Source: Rhodospirillales bacterium (GTDB lineage: Bacteria; Pseudomonadota; Alphaproteobacteria; QKFK01; SZUA-500). Taken from it: a DNA stretch of 9,587 nucleotides. The notes beneath the pieces are model-generated. The model was not told the origin of the DNA, did not search any database, and saw only the letters and a program-made list of their open reading frames with translations. The position numbers and the translations under genes were made by a program. Location: the NCBI GenBank assembly GCA_003252195.1, contig QKFK01000098.1, positions 1 to 9,587 on the forward strand, given 5' to 3'. Positions 1-6,233 of this stretch are shown piece by piece; the stretch's first letter is position 1; each line of letters opens with the position of its first letter.

Positions 1-4
1 ATTA

Positions 5-31
5 GCTGGCTATATATTTTATATAGTCAGC
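5..31. terminator. Hairpin directly after the uvrD stop, possible terminator
   Basis: An 11-bp inverted repeat (5-15 with 21-31) closes a 5-base loop. Ten pairs are Watson-Crick; position 9/27 is G.T if read on the plus strand and a C/A mismatch on the minus strand. It begins one base beyond the helicase stop codon, where a terminator for that gene would sit. In the minus-strand sense only four more bases (TAAT) are visible, so a U-tract cannot be judged. The wobble pair would fold slightly better in a plus-strand transcript, so it may serve a gene to the left or act in both directions. The structure is seen directly; its role is inferred. Confidence 0.45.
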
Positions 32-32
32 A

Positions 33-2354
33 TTATGCTACCGTTACAAACGATGCCATAACCTTTTTACGGGTATTCTTATCAAAATCTATTTCAAGCT
101 TATCACCATCAACATTATATACAGTTCCGTATCCAAATTTTTGGTGAAACACTCTTGCTCCAATTGGAATTGCCGCAACAGAGTTTATAGCTTTTTTCTT
201 GGCCTGATAGGCTGATTTGCTCCAATAATTACTAGATTGCCCACCATGTGAATTATTAGAGTAATAATTTCCAGAGTTGTTGTAGTAATTATTGTTGCTC
301 TGATAATTAGATGATTGTTGCTGATATCCAGTTTTATACGATGACTTATCAACCATTTCAATATGATCTTTAGGTAGTTCATCTACAAATCTTGATGGTA
401 CATTACTTTGCCATTGCCCAAACATGCGCCTGTTAGAAGCAAATGTTATAAATAATATATTTCTTGCTCTAGTAATTCCAACGTGGGCTAGTCGACGCTC
501 TTCCTCAAGAGAATCAAGCCCACCATCATTTAATGACCGATTATGAGGAAAAATTCCTTCTTCCCAACCTGGTAAGAACACATTGTCAAATTCCAGACCT
601 TTGGCGGCATGCAATGTCATTAATGATACTTTATCTTCGATGGTATCGCTTTCTTTTTCAATTACTAGGCTTACATGTTCTAAAAACTCTGATATTGTGG
701 CGAATTCGTCCATACTACCAATTAATTCACGTAAGTTTTCTATTCTACCTGCTGACTCAACAGATTTATCAGCTTTCCAAAAATCTATATAACCACTTTT
801 TTCTAGTAATTCTTGAGCCGTTTCACCTGGTGTCTGGGCTAACATATTTTTAGAGCATACGGAATATAAATTTAAGAATTCTTCTAGGGAAGTCTTTGCT
901 TTTTTGCTTAATTCATCTGTTTGAATTAAATCTTTTGCCGCAAAAAACATTGGCTTACCAACTCTTCTAGAATAATCTCTGATTGTATCAACGGTTTTAT
1001 TGCCAATGCCTCTAGCTGGTTTATTTATAATGCGCTCTAAGGCTAAATCGTCATATGGCTGTGATAAAACTCTGATATACGCCATAGCATCTCTGATTTC
1101 GAGACGCTCATAGAATTTAGCTCCACCAACAACTTTATATGGTATTCCAGATTTTATGAGTTTTTCTTCTATTTCACGTGTTTGAGATACTGTTCTAACT
1201 AATATTGCGGTTTCAGCAAGCTTTTCACCTTTTCTTTGTATGTTTTCAATCTCTTCAACAATATAACTTGCTTCTTCTTCGCCATTCCAAAAAGCGTTTA
1301 CTTTAGGCTTGACTGCATTTATGCCATAAGCATTGCTTTCCTTGGCAACCCTAAGTGTTTTGCCCAATCTTCCTGTGTTGTTTTTAATAACAGCCGAAGC
1401 ACAAGCTAAAATATGCTCAGTTGAGCGATAATTGCTTTCTAAGCGGATAGTTTTTGCATCCTTATAATCAGTTTCAAAACGCAATATATTACCGACTTCT
1501 GCACCACGCCATGAGTAGATGGATTGGTCATCATCTCCAACACAACAAATGTTTTTATGTTTTTGAGCTAATAATCTTAACCATAGATATTGAGCTAAGT
1601 TTGTATCTTGATACTCATCAACCATAATATAATGAAAGCGGTTCTGCATTTCTGACAAAACCTCATTGTGCTCAGTAAAAATAGTTAAACAATGCAGGAT
1701 TAAGTCTCCAAAATCTACTGCGTTTAGAGCCTTTAAACGTTCTTGATAAGTTTTGTATATTTGTAATGTTTTACTACCTTCACGTGATATAGCATCACCA
1801 GAAGATACTCTTTCTGGGCTAAGGCCTTTATCTTTCCAACGCTCAATTTTTTCTAATATTCCAGATGGTGTCCATTCTTTTGTGTCTAGACCAAATTCAT
1901 TGATTATTTGTTTGACTAAGCGTTCTTGATCATCTGTATCTAAAATTGTGAAATTGCTGTTTAACCCAACTAAATGGGCATATTTGCGCAATATTTTAAC
2001 GCATATTCTGTGAAATGTTCCAAGCCATACATTCTGAGCTTGAGGGCCGGCTAAACTTAGTGCTCTTTCAGACATTTCCTTAGCAGCACGATTAGTAAAA
2101 GTTACAACGAGGCAGTTCCAAGGCATTGCTTTTTGCGTCGCAAGAATATATGCAAGACGTGTTGTTAACACTTTGGTTTTACCAGTGCCTGCACCAGATA
2201 ATACTAATAATGCACCATCTGTTTGTAATACGGCTTGTTTTTGTTCAGGATTTAAGCCTTTTAACCATGGAAAATCAGTGCTTACAACTTGTTTTGTAGG
2301 CTCTGTTGTAGTAGTATCATCTTGGTTTTCTGTAAAATCAAACGGATTAATCAT
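33..2354 (-). CDS. uvrD: UvrD/PcrA-type ATP-dependent 3'-5' DNA helicase (SF1A)
   Basis: Complete 773-residue superfamily 1A helicase. Enzymes of this family unwind DNA during nucleotide excision and mismatch repair and remove proteins or stalled forks in the cytoplasm. All motifs are present: Q-motif LNPEQKQAV (34-42), Walker A GAGTGKT (54-60), motif Ia VVTFTNRAAKEM (83-94), Walker B VDEYQD (245-250), motif III GDDDQSIYSWRGA (273-285), motif IV LESNYRST (305-312), motif V TLHAAKGLEFDNVFLPG (580-596) and motif VI EERRLAHVGITRAR (618-631). A Tyr/Asn/Gln/Ser-rich linker (about 672-715) leads to a Tudor-like domain (about 728-773, with HQKFGYGTV), which in PcrA/UvrD contacts RNA polymerase. The sequence resembles alphaproteobacterial UvrD most. 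The ATG at 2354 gives about 30 extra residues before the Q-motif, rich in Asp/Thr; Shine-Dalgarno support is weak. It is a single-gene unit, divergent from the higA-like gene. PcrA is the alternative name; RecB/Rep-like enzymes are excluded by the tail and motif wording. Confidence 0.95.
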   Translation of the reverse strand: MINPFDFTENQDDTTTTEPTKQVVSTDFPWLKGLNPEQKQAVLQTDGALLVLSGAGTGKTKVLTTRLAYILATQKAMPWNCLVVTFTNRAAKEMSERALSLAGPQAQNVWLGTFHRICVKILRKYAHLVGLNSNFTILDTDDQERLVKQIINEFGLDTKEWTPSGILEKIERWKDKGLSPERVSSGDAISREGSKTLQIYKTYQERLKALNAVDFGDLILHCLTIFTEHNEVLSEMQNRFHYIMVDEYQDTNLAQYLWLRLLAQKHKNICCVGDDDQSIYSWRGAEVGNILRFETDYKDAKTIRLESNYRSTEHILACASAVIKNNTGRLGKTLRVAKESNAYGINAVKPKVNAFWNGEEEASYIVEEIENIQRKGEKLAETAILVRTVSQTREIEEKLIKSGIPYKVVGGAKFYERLEIRDAMAYIRVLSQPYDDLALERIINKPARGIGNKTVDTIRDYSRRVGKPMFFAAKDLIQTDELSKKAKTSLEEFLNLYSVCSKNMLAQTPGETAQELLEKSGYIDFWKADKSVESAGRIENLRELIGSMDEFATISEFLEHVSLVIEKESDTIEDKVSLMTLHAAKGLEFDNVFLPGWEEGIFPHNRSLNDGGLDSLEEERRLAHVGITRARNILFITFASNRRMFGQWQSNVPSRFVDELPKDHIEMVDKSSYKTGYQQQSSNYQSNNNYYNNSGNYYSNNSHGGQSSNYWSKSAYQAKKKAINSVAAIPIGARVFHQKFGYGTVYNVDGDKLEIDFDKNTRKKVMASFVTVA
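210..341 (-). repeat. Low-complexity Asn/Tyr/Ser/Gln-rich linker coding stretch in uvrD
   Basis: Residues of about 672 to 715 of the helicase consist almost entirely of Asn, Tyr, Ser, Gln and Gly, including a QQQ, an NNN and repeated NYY/NNS-like units. It joins the helicase core to the C-terminal Tudor-like domain and is probably disordered. A flexible linker at this place is normal for UvrD/PcrA; the strong Asn/Tyr bias is unusual and may partly reflect AT-rich codons. Confidence 0.7.
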
Positions 2355-2366
2355 ATTCTTAACTTA

Positions 2367-2394
2367 ATTTTAGTGCATTAAAGTTTATTCTTAA
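2367..2394 (-). promoter_or_regulatory. Possible sigma70-like promoter of uvrD
   Basis: On the minus strand there is a TTAAGA (-35-like, 2394-2389), a 16-base spacer and TAAAAT (-10-like, 2372-2367). Transcription would start near 2360, leaving only about six bases before the helicase ATG, so the mRNA would be almost leaderless. That agrees with the weak Shine-Dalgarno sequence there. In such AT-rich DNA chance matches are common, so this is only a candidate. Confidence 0.25.
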
Positions 2395-2407
2395 TAATAT
2401 GTATTAT
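2378..2407 (+). promoter_or_regulatory. Possible higA promoter with overlapping 14-bp palindrome
   Basis: TTAAAG (2378-2383), an 18-base spacer and TATTAT (2402-2407) form a weak promoter candidate for the higA-like gene. A perfect inverted repeat with 6-base arms, ATAATA-TG-TATTAT (2394-2407), covers the -10 hexamer. HigA-type antitoxins repress their own promoters by binding palindromes at such places, so this may be an autoregulatory operator. Arms made only of A and T could arise by chance here. Confidence 0.3.
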
Positions 2408-2439
2408 ATTTTTAATTTGTGAAGGGCAAGAAAAATAAA

Positions 2440-2715
2440 ATGCAATATGTTCAGCACCCAGGTGTAATTCTTAAAAGAGACTTTATGGATAGGTTTGGTG
2501 TTAGTATCAATCGCCTTGCAAGAGAAATACATGTGCCTCCTAATAGAATAAGCGCTATTGTTAACAAAGATAGGTCTATAACGGCTGATACAGCTATGCG
2601 CTTGTCTAGATATTTTAAGACTAGTCCTAAATATTGGATGCATTTGCAAGTTAATTATGACCTAGCTAATATTGCTTGTGATGACCAGGAGATCAGACCT
2701 TTGGTATCTGCTTAG
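2440..2715 (+). CDS. higA: HigA-family antitoxin-like HTH regulator, no toxin partner visible
   Basis: A 91-residue HTH_XRE protein of the HigA (VapI) antidote family. From the ATG at 2440 it starts MQYVQHPGVILKRDF, matching the family opening HPGxxLxxxF. The HTH follows with SINRLAREIHVPPNRISAIV, then ITADTAMRLSRYFKTSPKYW, the family's second signature, and a short C-terminal tail ending near LVSA. HigA proteins neutralise the RelE-like mRNA-cleaving toxin HigB and repress the operon. HigB normally lies just upstream, but here only 85 bases separate this start from divergent uvrD, and no RelE-like frame is found on either side. An in-frame GTG at 2419 would add seven Lys-rich residues, but it lacks a ribosome site and the family start fits the ATG. 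AAGGG at 2422-2426 is the likely, rather distant (13 bases), ribosome site. It may act as a standalone regulator or serve a toxin encoded elsewhere. Confidence 0.85.
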   Translation: MQYVQHPGVILKRDFMDRFGVSINRLAREIHVPPNRISAIVNKDRSITADTAMRLSRYFKTSPKYWMHLQVNYDLANIACDDQEIRPLVSA

Positions 2716-3197
2716 TTGCATTTTCCAATTGAGTTTTCTTTACATATCTTTATGCCGTCCACCCATGTAGCACCAGATAAATCAGCTCCATCAAACGAGC
2801 TTCCTCTGATTTGGGCATTAGTTAAATCTACGCCTTTTAAATTGGCTTCATAAAAAATAGAACGGCTTAAATTTGCATTCTTTAATGATGCTTTTTCCAT
2901 ATCAGCTTTAGAAAAGTCTGCTTCTTGAAACTCAGAATCATCAAAAATTGTTTCTTTTAGTTTTGAATTAACAAATTTAGATTTAAAACCAGTTGCTTTA
3001 GATAAATTGCTATTAGAAAGATTTGAGCGAATAAATCGAGCTTCTCTTAAATTAGCTTCTGATAAGTCCTGATTAGAAAAATCCTCACCGCTATTATAGC
3101 ATCTCTGCCAGTCCACGCCTTTTGATGGGTAGTCATTGCACCCTGCATAAGATGTTGATAACATTACTATATATATCAAAACAATATATTTTAACAT
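2712..3197 (-). CDS. Exported pentapeptide-repeat protein
   Basis: A 161-residue protein with an N-terminal signal peptide (MLKYIVLIYIVMLSTSYA, about residues 1-18) and then about 20 tandem pentapeptide repeats of the A(D/N)LxX kind (about 38-143), for example ADFSK, ADMEK, ANLSR, ANLKG and ADLSG. Such repeats fold into a right-handed quadrilateral beta-helix; the function varies between family members and is not predictable here. The helix is flanked by an N-terminal part with Cys20 and Cys33 and a C-terminal cap, WVDGIKICKENSIGKC, with Cys152 and Cys160. That cap is familiar from proteobacterial pentapeptide proteins. Cleavage is likely at SYA-GC; the YAGC is a poor lipobox, so a lipoprotein is less likely. 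ATG 3197 is chosen over a TTG two codons upstream. Its stop overlaps that of higA by four bases. DNA-gyrase-protecting Qnr-type pentapeptide proteins are cytoplasmic, so that role is unlikely. Confidence 0.85.
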   Translation of the reverse strand: MLKYIVLIYIVMLSTSYAGCNDYPSKGVDWQRCYNSGEDFSNQDLSEANLREARFIRSNLSNSNLSKATGFKSKFVNSKLKETIFDDSEFQEADFSKADMEKASLKNANLSRSIFYEANLKGVDLTNAQIRGSSFDGADLSGATWVDGIKICKENSIGKCN

Positions 3198-3260
3198 GTG
3201 CAATCTCAGCTATTTTATTGAATAAATAAGTTAATATCTAAATATTATATTATCAAGACT

Positions 3261-3288
3261 TTAACATATATAAAAATAATAGTACAAT
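3261..3288 (+). promoter_or_regulatory. Sigma70-like promoter of the TPR-moxR-bat operon
   Basis: TTAACA (3261-3266, five of six matches to the -35 consensus), a 16-base spacer and TACAAT (3283-3288, five of six matches to the -10 consensus) lie before the first operon gene. Transcription would begin near 3295, giving a leader of about 32 bases with the GTGAGG ribosome site. It is the best promoter match seen between genes in this window. The rest of the 129-base region 3198-3326 is AT-rich and holds no gene; no equally good promoter for the divergent pentapeptide gene was found. Confidence 0.55.
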
Positions 3289-3314
3289 GTTTGCTAAGTA
3301 ATTGTTTTGATATA

Positions 3315-3321
3315 GTGAGGT
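3315..3321 (+). promoter_or_regulatory. Ribosome site that fixes the TPR gene start
   Basis: GTGAGGT ends five bases before the ATG at 3327. The open frame extends back to a TTG at 3291, but that codon has no Shine-Dalgarno sequence and lies at the predicted transcription start. ATG 3327 is therefore the start. Confidence 0.7.
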
Positions 3322-3326
3322 GTTTT

Positions 3327-4247
3327 ATGCCAAGGACATTTTCTGGTGAATATATTACAGAAGGAGCAAAATTAGCTCATGAAGCCGACAAACTATGGGT
3401 TAAGGGTGATTATGATGAAGCTAGAAAAGCATTTATAAAAGCGATAGAAGCTTATGAAAAGAACAATGATCTCGAAGGTGAATGCTTGATTTTATGCGAA
3501 TTAGTTGAGTTTGAGCTTAGCGTTGAGCATTATGGAGATGCTGAAAGAACCTTAAAAACACTAATTAAGAAATCTGAAGACAACAGTGAGTTAATTGAAA
3601 TATATGCAAAAGCATTATTATTAAATGCAGACATAACAGCTGACACAGCCACATTTGAGGAATCTCTAGGAGCTATAAAAAAAGCCGAGGTTTTCTTAGA
3701 AAAAAATTGTTTTGAAGATTACCTAGCTAAAGCAAAAGAAAAAATGGGGCGCGTATATCTAAAGGCAGGAAAGAGTGAAGAAGCTATTGTAAACTTTATG
3801 GCGGCATCTGAGCTTTATGCTCGTAAAAAAGATGCTCCAAGAGAAGCTGTTTGCAAAAGGGCAACAGCACAACTATATATCCAACGTAAAGAACCTGATA
3901 ATGCACATGAACTATTAGAAGATTGTGTTACTTTATACAGAGATTTGGGCGATTTAATCGGAGAGGCCGCATCTATATTTGCAATTGGAATGTTGCGTCT
4001 TGGGATTAATGATATTGCGAATGCACGTAAAGCTTTGCAAAAAGCTATTTATTTGTATAACAAGGCAGGTTTTTTTGAGGGTGAGGCCGATGCTAGCATA
4101 AACTTAGCTAGAGCGGAGTGCTCTGATAATGGTGGTGACAAAGAGCGTGCTGTTTATCATTATACAAGAGCTGTTCGCCTTTATGAGTTAATGCACAATG
4201 AGGCAATGCGTCAAAGGGCACAAGAAGAACTAAGTAGAATAAGTTAA
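3327..4247 (+). CDS. Cytoplasmic TPR-repeat protein heading the moxR-bat operon
   Basis: A 306-residue all-helical protein without signal peptide or membrane segment. Helical pairs of TPR type are seen around residues 13-48 (GDYDEARKAFIKAIEAYEK), 134-168 (GRVYLKAGKSEEAIVNFMAA), 175-205, 214-248 (GMLRLGINDIANARKALQKA) and 253-288 (GGDKERAVYHYTRAVRLYEL). The region between 48 and 134 is helical and probably holds more, degenerate units. The pattern resembles SNAP/kinesin-light-chain-like TPR arrays that hold other proteins. It is the first gene of the operon, 29 bases before moxR, with its own promoter and ribosome site. A MoxR-neighbouring TPR protein could be a substrate adaptor or scaffold for the ATPase; this is inference from position. 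I do not recognise it as a named family, and moxR itself more often opens such operons. Confidence 0.85.
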   Translation: MPRTFSGEYITEGAKLAHEADKLWVKGDYDEARKAFIKAIEAYEKNNDLEGECLILCELVEFELSVEHYGDAERTLKTLIKKSEDNSELIEIYAKALLLNADITADTATFEESLGAIKKAEVFLEKNCFEDYLAKAKEKMGRVYLKAGKSEEAIVNFMAASELYARKKDAPREAVCKRATAQLYIQRKEPDNAHELLEDCVTLYRDLGDLIGEAASIFAIGMLRLGINDIANARKALQKAIYLYNKAGFFEGEADASINLARAECSDNGGDKERAVYHYTRAVRLYELMHNEAMRQRAQEELSRIS

Positions 4248-4276
4248 TAAACACACACTATTTTGAGGGTAATATT

Positions 4277-5257
4277 ATGCCAGAAACAGCTAATATCTCT
4301 GCGGCAAGAGAGAATTTTATCAAATTAAAACATTATCTTAATTCAAGAATTGTTGGGCAAGAAAAATTAATCGAGCGTATGTTAATTACACTTCTTGCAG
4401 ATGGGCATATATTAGTTGAAGGTGCGCCAGGACTAGCAAAAACTAAAGCTGTTAAAATATTATCAGAATGTTTAGAAGGTACTGCGCATCGCGTGCAATT
4501 TACGCCAGACTTATTGCCATCAGATATAACAGGTACCGATATATACAGAGCTGAAACTGGTGCTTTCGAGTTTAATAAAGGACCAATATTCCATAATCTT
4601 ATATTGGCAGACGAAATAAACCGTGCCCCTGCAAAAGTTCAGTCTGCATTGTTAGAAGCAATGGCAGAAAGACAAATTACAGTTGGGCAGAAAACTTATA
4701 AATTGCCAAAGTTATTTATGGTTATGGCAACACAAAACCCAATTGAGCAAGAGGGTACGTATCCATTGCCAGAAGCTCAATTAGATAGATTTATGCTTTA
4801 TACTAAAATTGATCAGCCAGAAATTGAGGCCGAAAGAAAAATCTTGAAAATTGCTAGAGGTGAGGCAATGAACGAGGCTCCTCCAGTTTTTGCAACAATC
4901 TCACAAGAAGCATTGTTTAAAGCGCGATCAGAAGCATATAATATTCATTTATCAGAGGCTTTAGAGGAATATATCGTTCAATTAATTATAGCTACGCGTA
5001 AGCCAGCTCCATATGGTGAAAAATTAGCTGAATGGGTTAACTTTGGCGCTTCACCTCGTGCAACAATTGCATTAGATAGATGTGCTAGAATTAGAGCATG
5101 GTTGAATGGGAAAGATTTTGTGTCACCAGAAGATGTTCATGATATTGCACATGATGTGCTTCGTCACCGTATCATCTTGAGCTTTGCTGCTGAGGCAGAA
5201 GGCGTAACCGCAGATAGCTTTATTAATGTGCTATTAAGCAGAGTTCCTTTGCCATAA
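4277..5257 (+). CDS. moxR: MoxR-family AAA+ ATPase
   Basis: A 326-residue AAA+ ATPase of the MoxR branch, normal in length. Motifs: Walker A GAPGLAKT (49-56), Walker B LILADEINRAP (108-118), sensor 1 ATQNP (151-155), the MoxR stretch EQEGTYPLPEAQLDRF (157-172) with the likely arginine finger Arg171, and sensor 2 GASPRA (258-263, Arg261). The C-terminal lid helices include SPEDVHDIAHDVLRHRI (283-299). The MoxR pre-sensor substrate loops are implied by TPDLLPSDITG (76-86). MoxR ATPases act in the cytosol and remodel or activate VWA-containing partners, as RavA-ViaA and the CbbQ/NorQ systems show. The ribosome site GAGGGT (4265-4270) lies six bases before the ATG. Directly downstream are DUF58, DUF4381 and two VWA genes, the usual partners of this MoxR subfamily in proteobacteria. 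Confidence 0.95.
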   Translation: MPETANISAARENFIKLKHYLNSRIVGQEKLIERMLITLLADGHILVEGAPGLAKTKAVKILSECLEGTAHRVQFTPDLLPSDITGTDIYRAETGAFEFNKGPIFHNLILADEINRAPAKVQSALLEAMAERQITVGQKTYKLPKLFMVMATQNPIEQEGTYPLPEAQLDRFMLYTKIDQPEIEAERKILKIARGEAMNEAPPVFATISQEALFKARSEAYNIHLSEALEEYIVQLIIATRKPAPYGEKLAEWVNFGASPRATIALDRCARIRAWLNGKDFVSPEDVHDIAHDVLRHRIILSFAAEAEGVTADSFINVLLSRVPLP

Positions 5258-5261
5258 GGTG
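5256..5261 (+). promoter_or_regulatory. Ribosome site inside the alternative GTG start of the DUF58 gene
   Basis: AAGGTG overlaps the moxR stop codon (TAA, 5255-5257) and lies eight bases (counted from AAGG) before ATG 5268. The GTG at 5259, which opens the longest frame, is itself part of this ribosome site and has none of its own. The DUF58 start is therefore ATG 5268. Confidence 0.65.
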
Positions 5262-5267
5262 CAAATT

Positions 5268-6233
5268 ATGTTTGATAAACTTGCTCATACTATAAAAAGC
5301 TTTATAGGCGATAAAAACAAACACTCTGCTCATCAAGAAGGCGTGAATGTTTCCATCGAAGAGCTTATATCAATGCGCCAATTTAGTAGTGGAGTTCTTT
5401 TTAGAAGCAATTCTAAAGTTTACAGCGCTCATATAGGCACATACCGCTCTCCATTTAAGGGAAGGGGCATGGAGTTCGAGGAAGTGCGTCCTTACGCTGT
5501 TGGAGATGATATTCGTAATATTGATTGGCGAGTTACGGCAAGGAGTGGTGAACCATATACCAAGTTGTTTTCGGAAGAAAAAGAACGCCCAATATTGTTT
5601 GTGGTAGATATGCGCCATTCAATGCGTTTTGGCACCAGAAAAGCCTTTAAAAGTGTTGTAGCATCAAAAATAACTGCAATATTAGGTTGGGCAGGTCTGG
5701 AGCATGGAGATAAAATAGGCGGAATTATTTTATCATCTGGTGGTTTACAAAAATTCTCTCCGCAACGCCAGCGCAAGAGATTACTAGGTATTTTTAATTC
5801 GTTATCTATTGCTAGTAAAGAAAATAACCGAAATAATCGGAGCTCAATGGCTGAGGCACTTGCTGAAATAAGACGCATATCCCGAACTGGAGGTATGGTG
5901 TTTGTAATCAGTGATTTTTACGATTTTGACAGAGAGGCTGAAAGGCAATTATCTCATATATCATCTCACAGTGAGACTGTTATGGTTTATGTTCATGATG
6001 TGTTAGAAGATAAAGCACCACCTCCTGGTGTATACAGAATAAGTGATGAGAATCAATCTATTACCATTAATTCTGAAGATAAATCATGGTGTGATGATTA
6101 TAATAAATTCTTTGCTGAAAAGCTTGATAAACTAAGGCTTTTTGCTCAACATCATAGAGCTAAATTTATTTCAATAAAAACAGATGATATAATTAGCGAT
6201 AAAATCCGCTCTGAATTATACAAAAGGAACTAA
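5268..6233 (+). CDS. DUF58-domain protein with modified VWA-like fold
   Basis: A 321-residue protein of the DUF58 family, which almost always accompanies MoxR. The signature GMEFEEVRPYAVGDDIRNID followed by WRVTAR lies at about 67-92. A VWA-like Rossmann domain follows: LFVVDMRHSMRFG (110-122) is the place of the metal-binding MIDAS, where the canonical DxSxS reads DMRHS. The middle Ser is replaced by Arg, as in other DUF58 proteins of proteobacterial operons (DLRPS-like). Further on are the strands GDKIGGIIL (147-155) and GGMVFVISDFYDF (208-220). No signal peptide or membrane helix is seen, so it is probably cytosolic, possibly bound to the membrane partners. It starts 10 bases after the moxR stop and ends directly against the next ATG. 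Its biochemical role is unknown; a role as link between MoxR and the VWA membrane proteins is inferred from constant linkage. Confidence 0.92.
   Translation: MFDKLAHTIKSFIGDKNKHSAHQEGVNVSIEELISMRQFSSGVLFRSNSKVYSAHIGTYRSPFKGRGMEFEEVRPYAVGDDIRNIDWRVTARSGEPYTKLFSEEKERPILFVVDMRHSMRFGTRKAFKSVVASKITAILGWAGLEHGDKIGGIILSSGGLQKFSPQRQRKRLLGIFNSLSIASKENNRNNRSSMAEALAEIRRISRTGGMVFVISDFYDFDREAERQLSHISSHSETVMVYVHDVLEDKAPPPGVYRISDENQSITINSEDKSWCDDYNKFFAEKLDKLRLFAQHHRAKFISIKTDDIISDKIRSELYKRN

Noticed and set aside
533..853. Plus-strand frames opposite uvrD
   Set aside because: No recognisable domain, and they lie wholly antisense to strongly conserved helicase motifs.
2404..2649. Minus-strand open frame antisense to the higA-like gene, considered as a toxin partner
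   Set aside because: The translation has no RelE/HigB features and mirrors the higA codons; it is a shadow frame.
3135..3146. Lipobox before Cys20 of the pentapeptide protein
   Set aside because: The sequence YAGC has Tyr where Leu or a similar residue is expected; ordinary signal peptidase cleavage after SYA fits better.
3214..3226. 13-base AT-only-armed palindrome (TTTATT-G-AATAAA) upstream of the pentapeptide gene
   Set aside because: Short and made only of A and T in a very AT-rich intergenic region; chance is the simplest explanation.
5370..5878. Two minus-strand frames antisense to the DUF58 gene
   Set aside because: They overlap each other and conserved DUF58 codons and show no domain.
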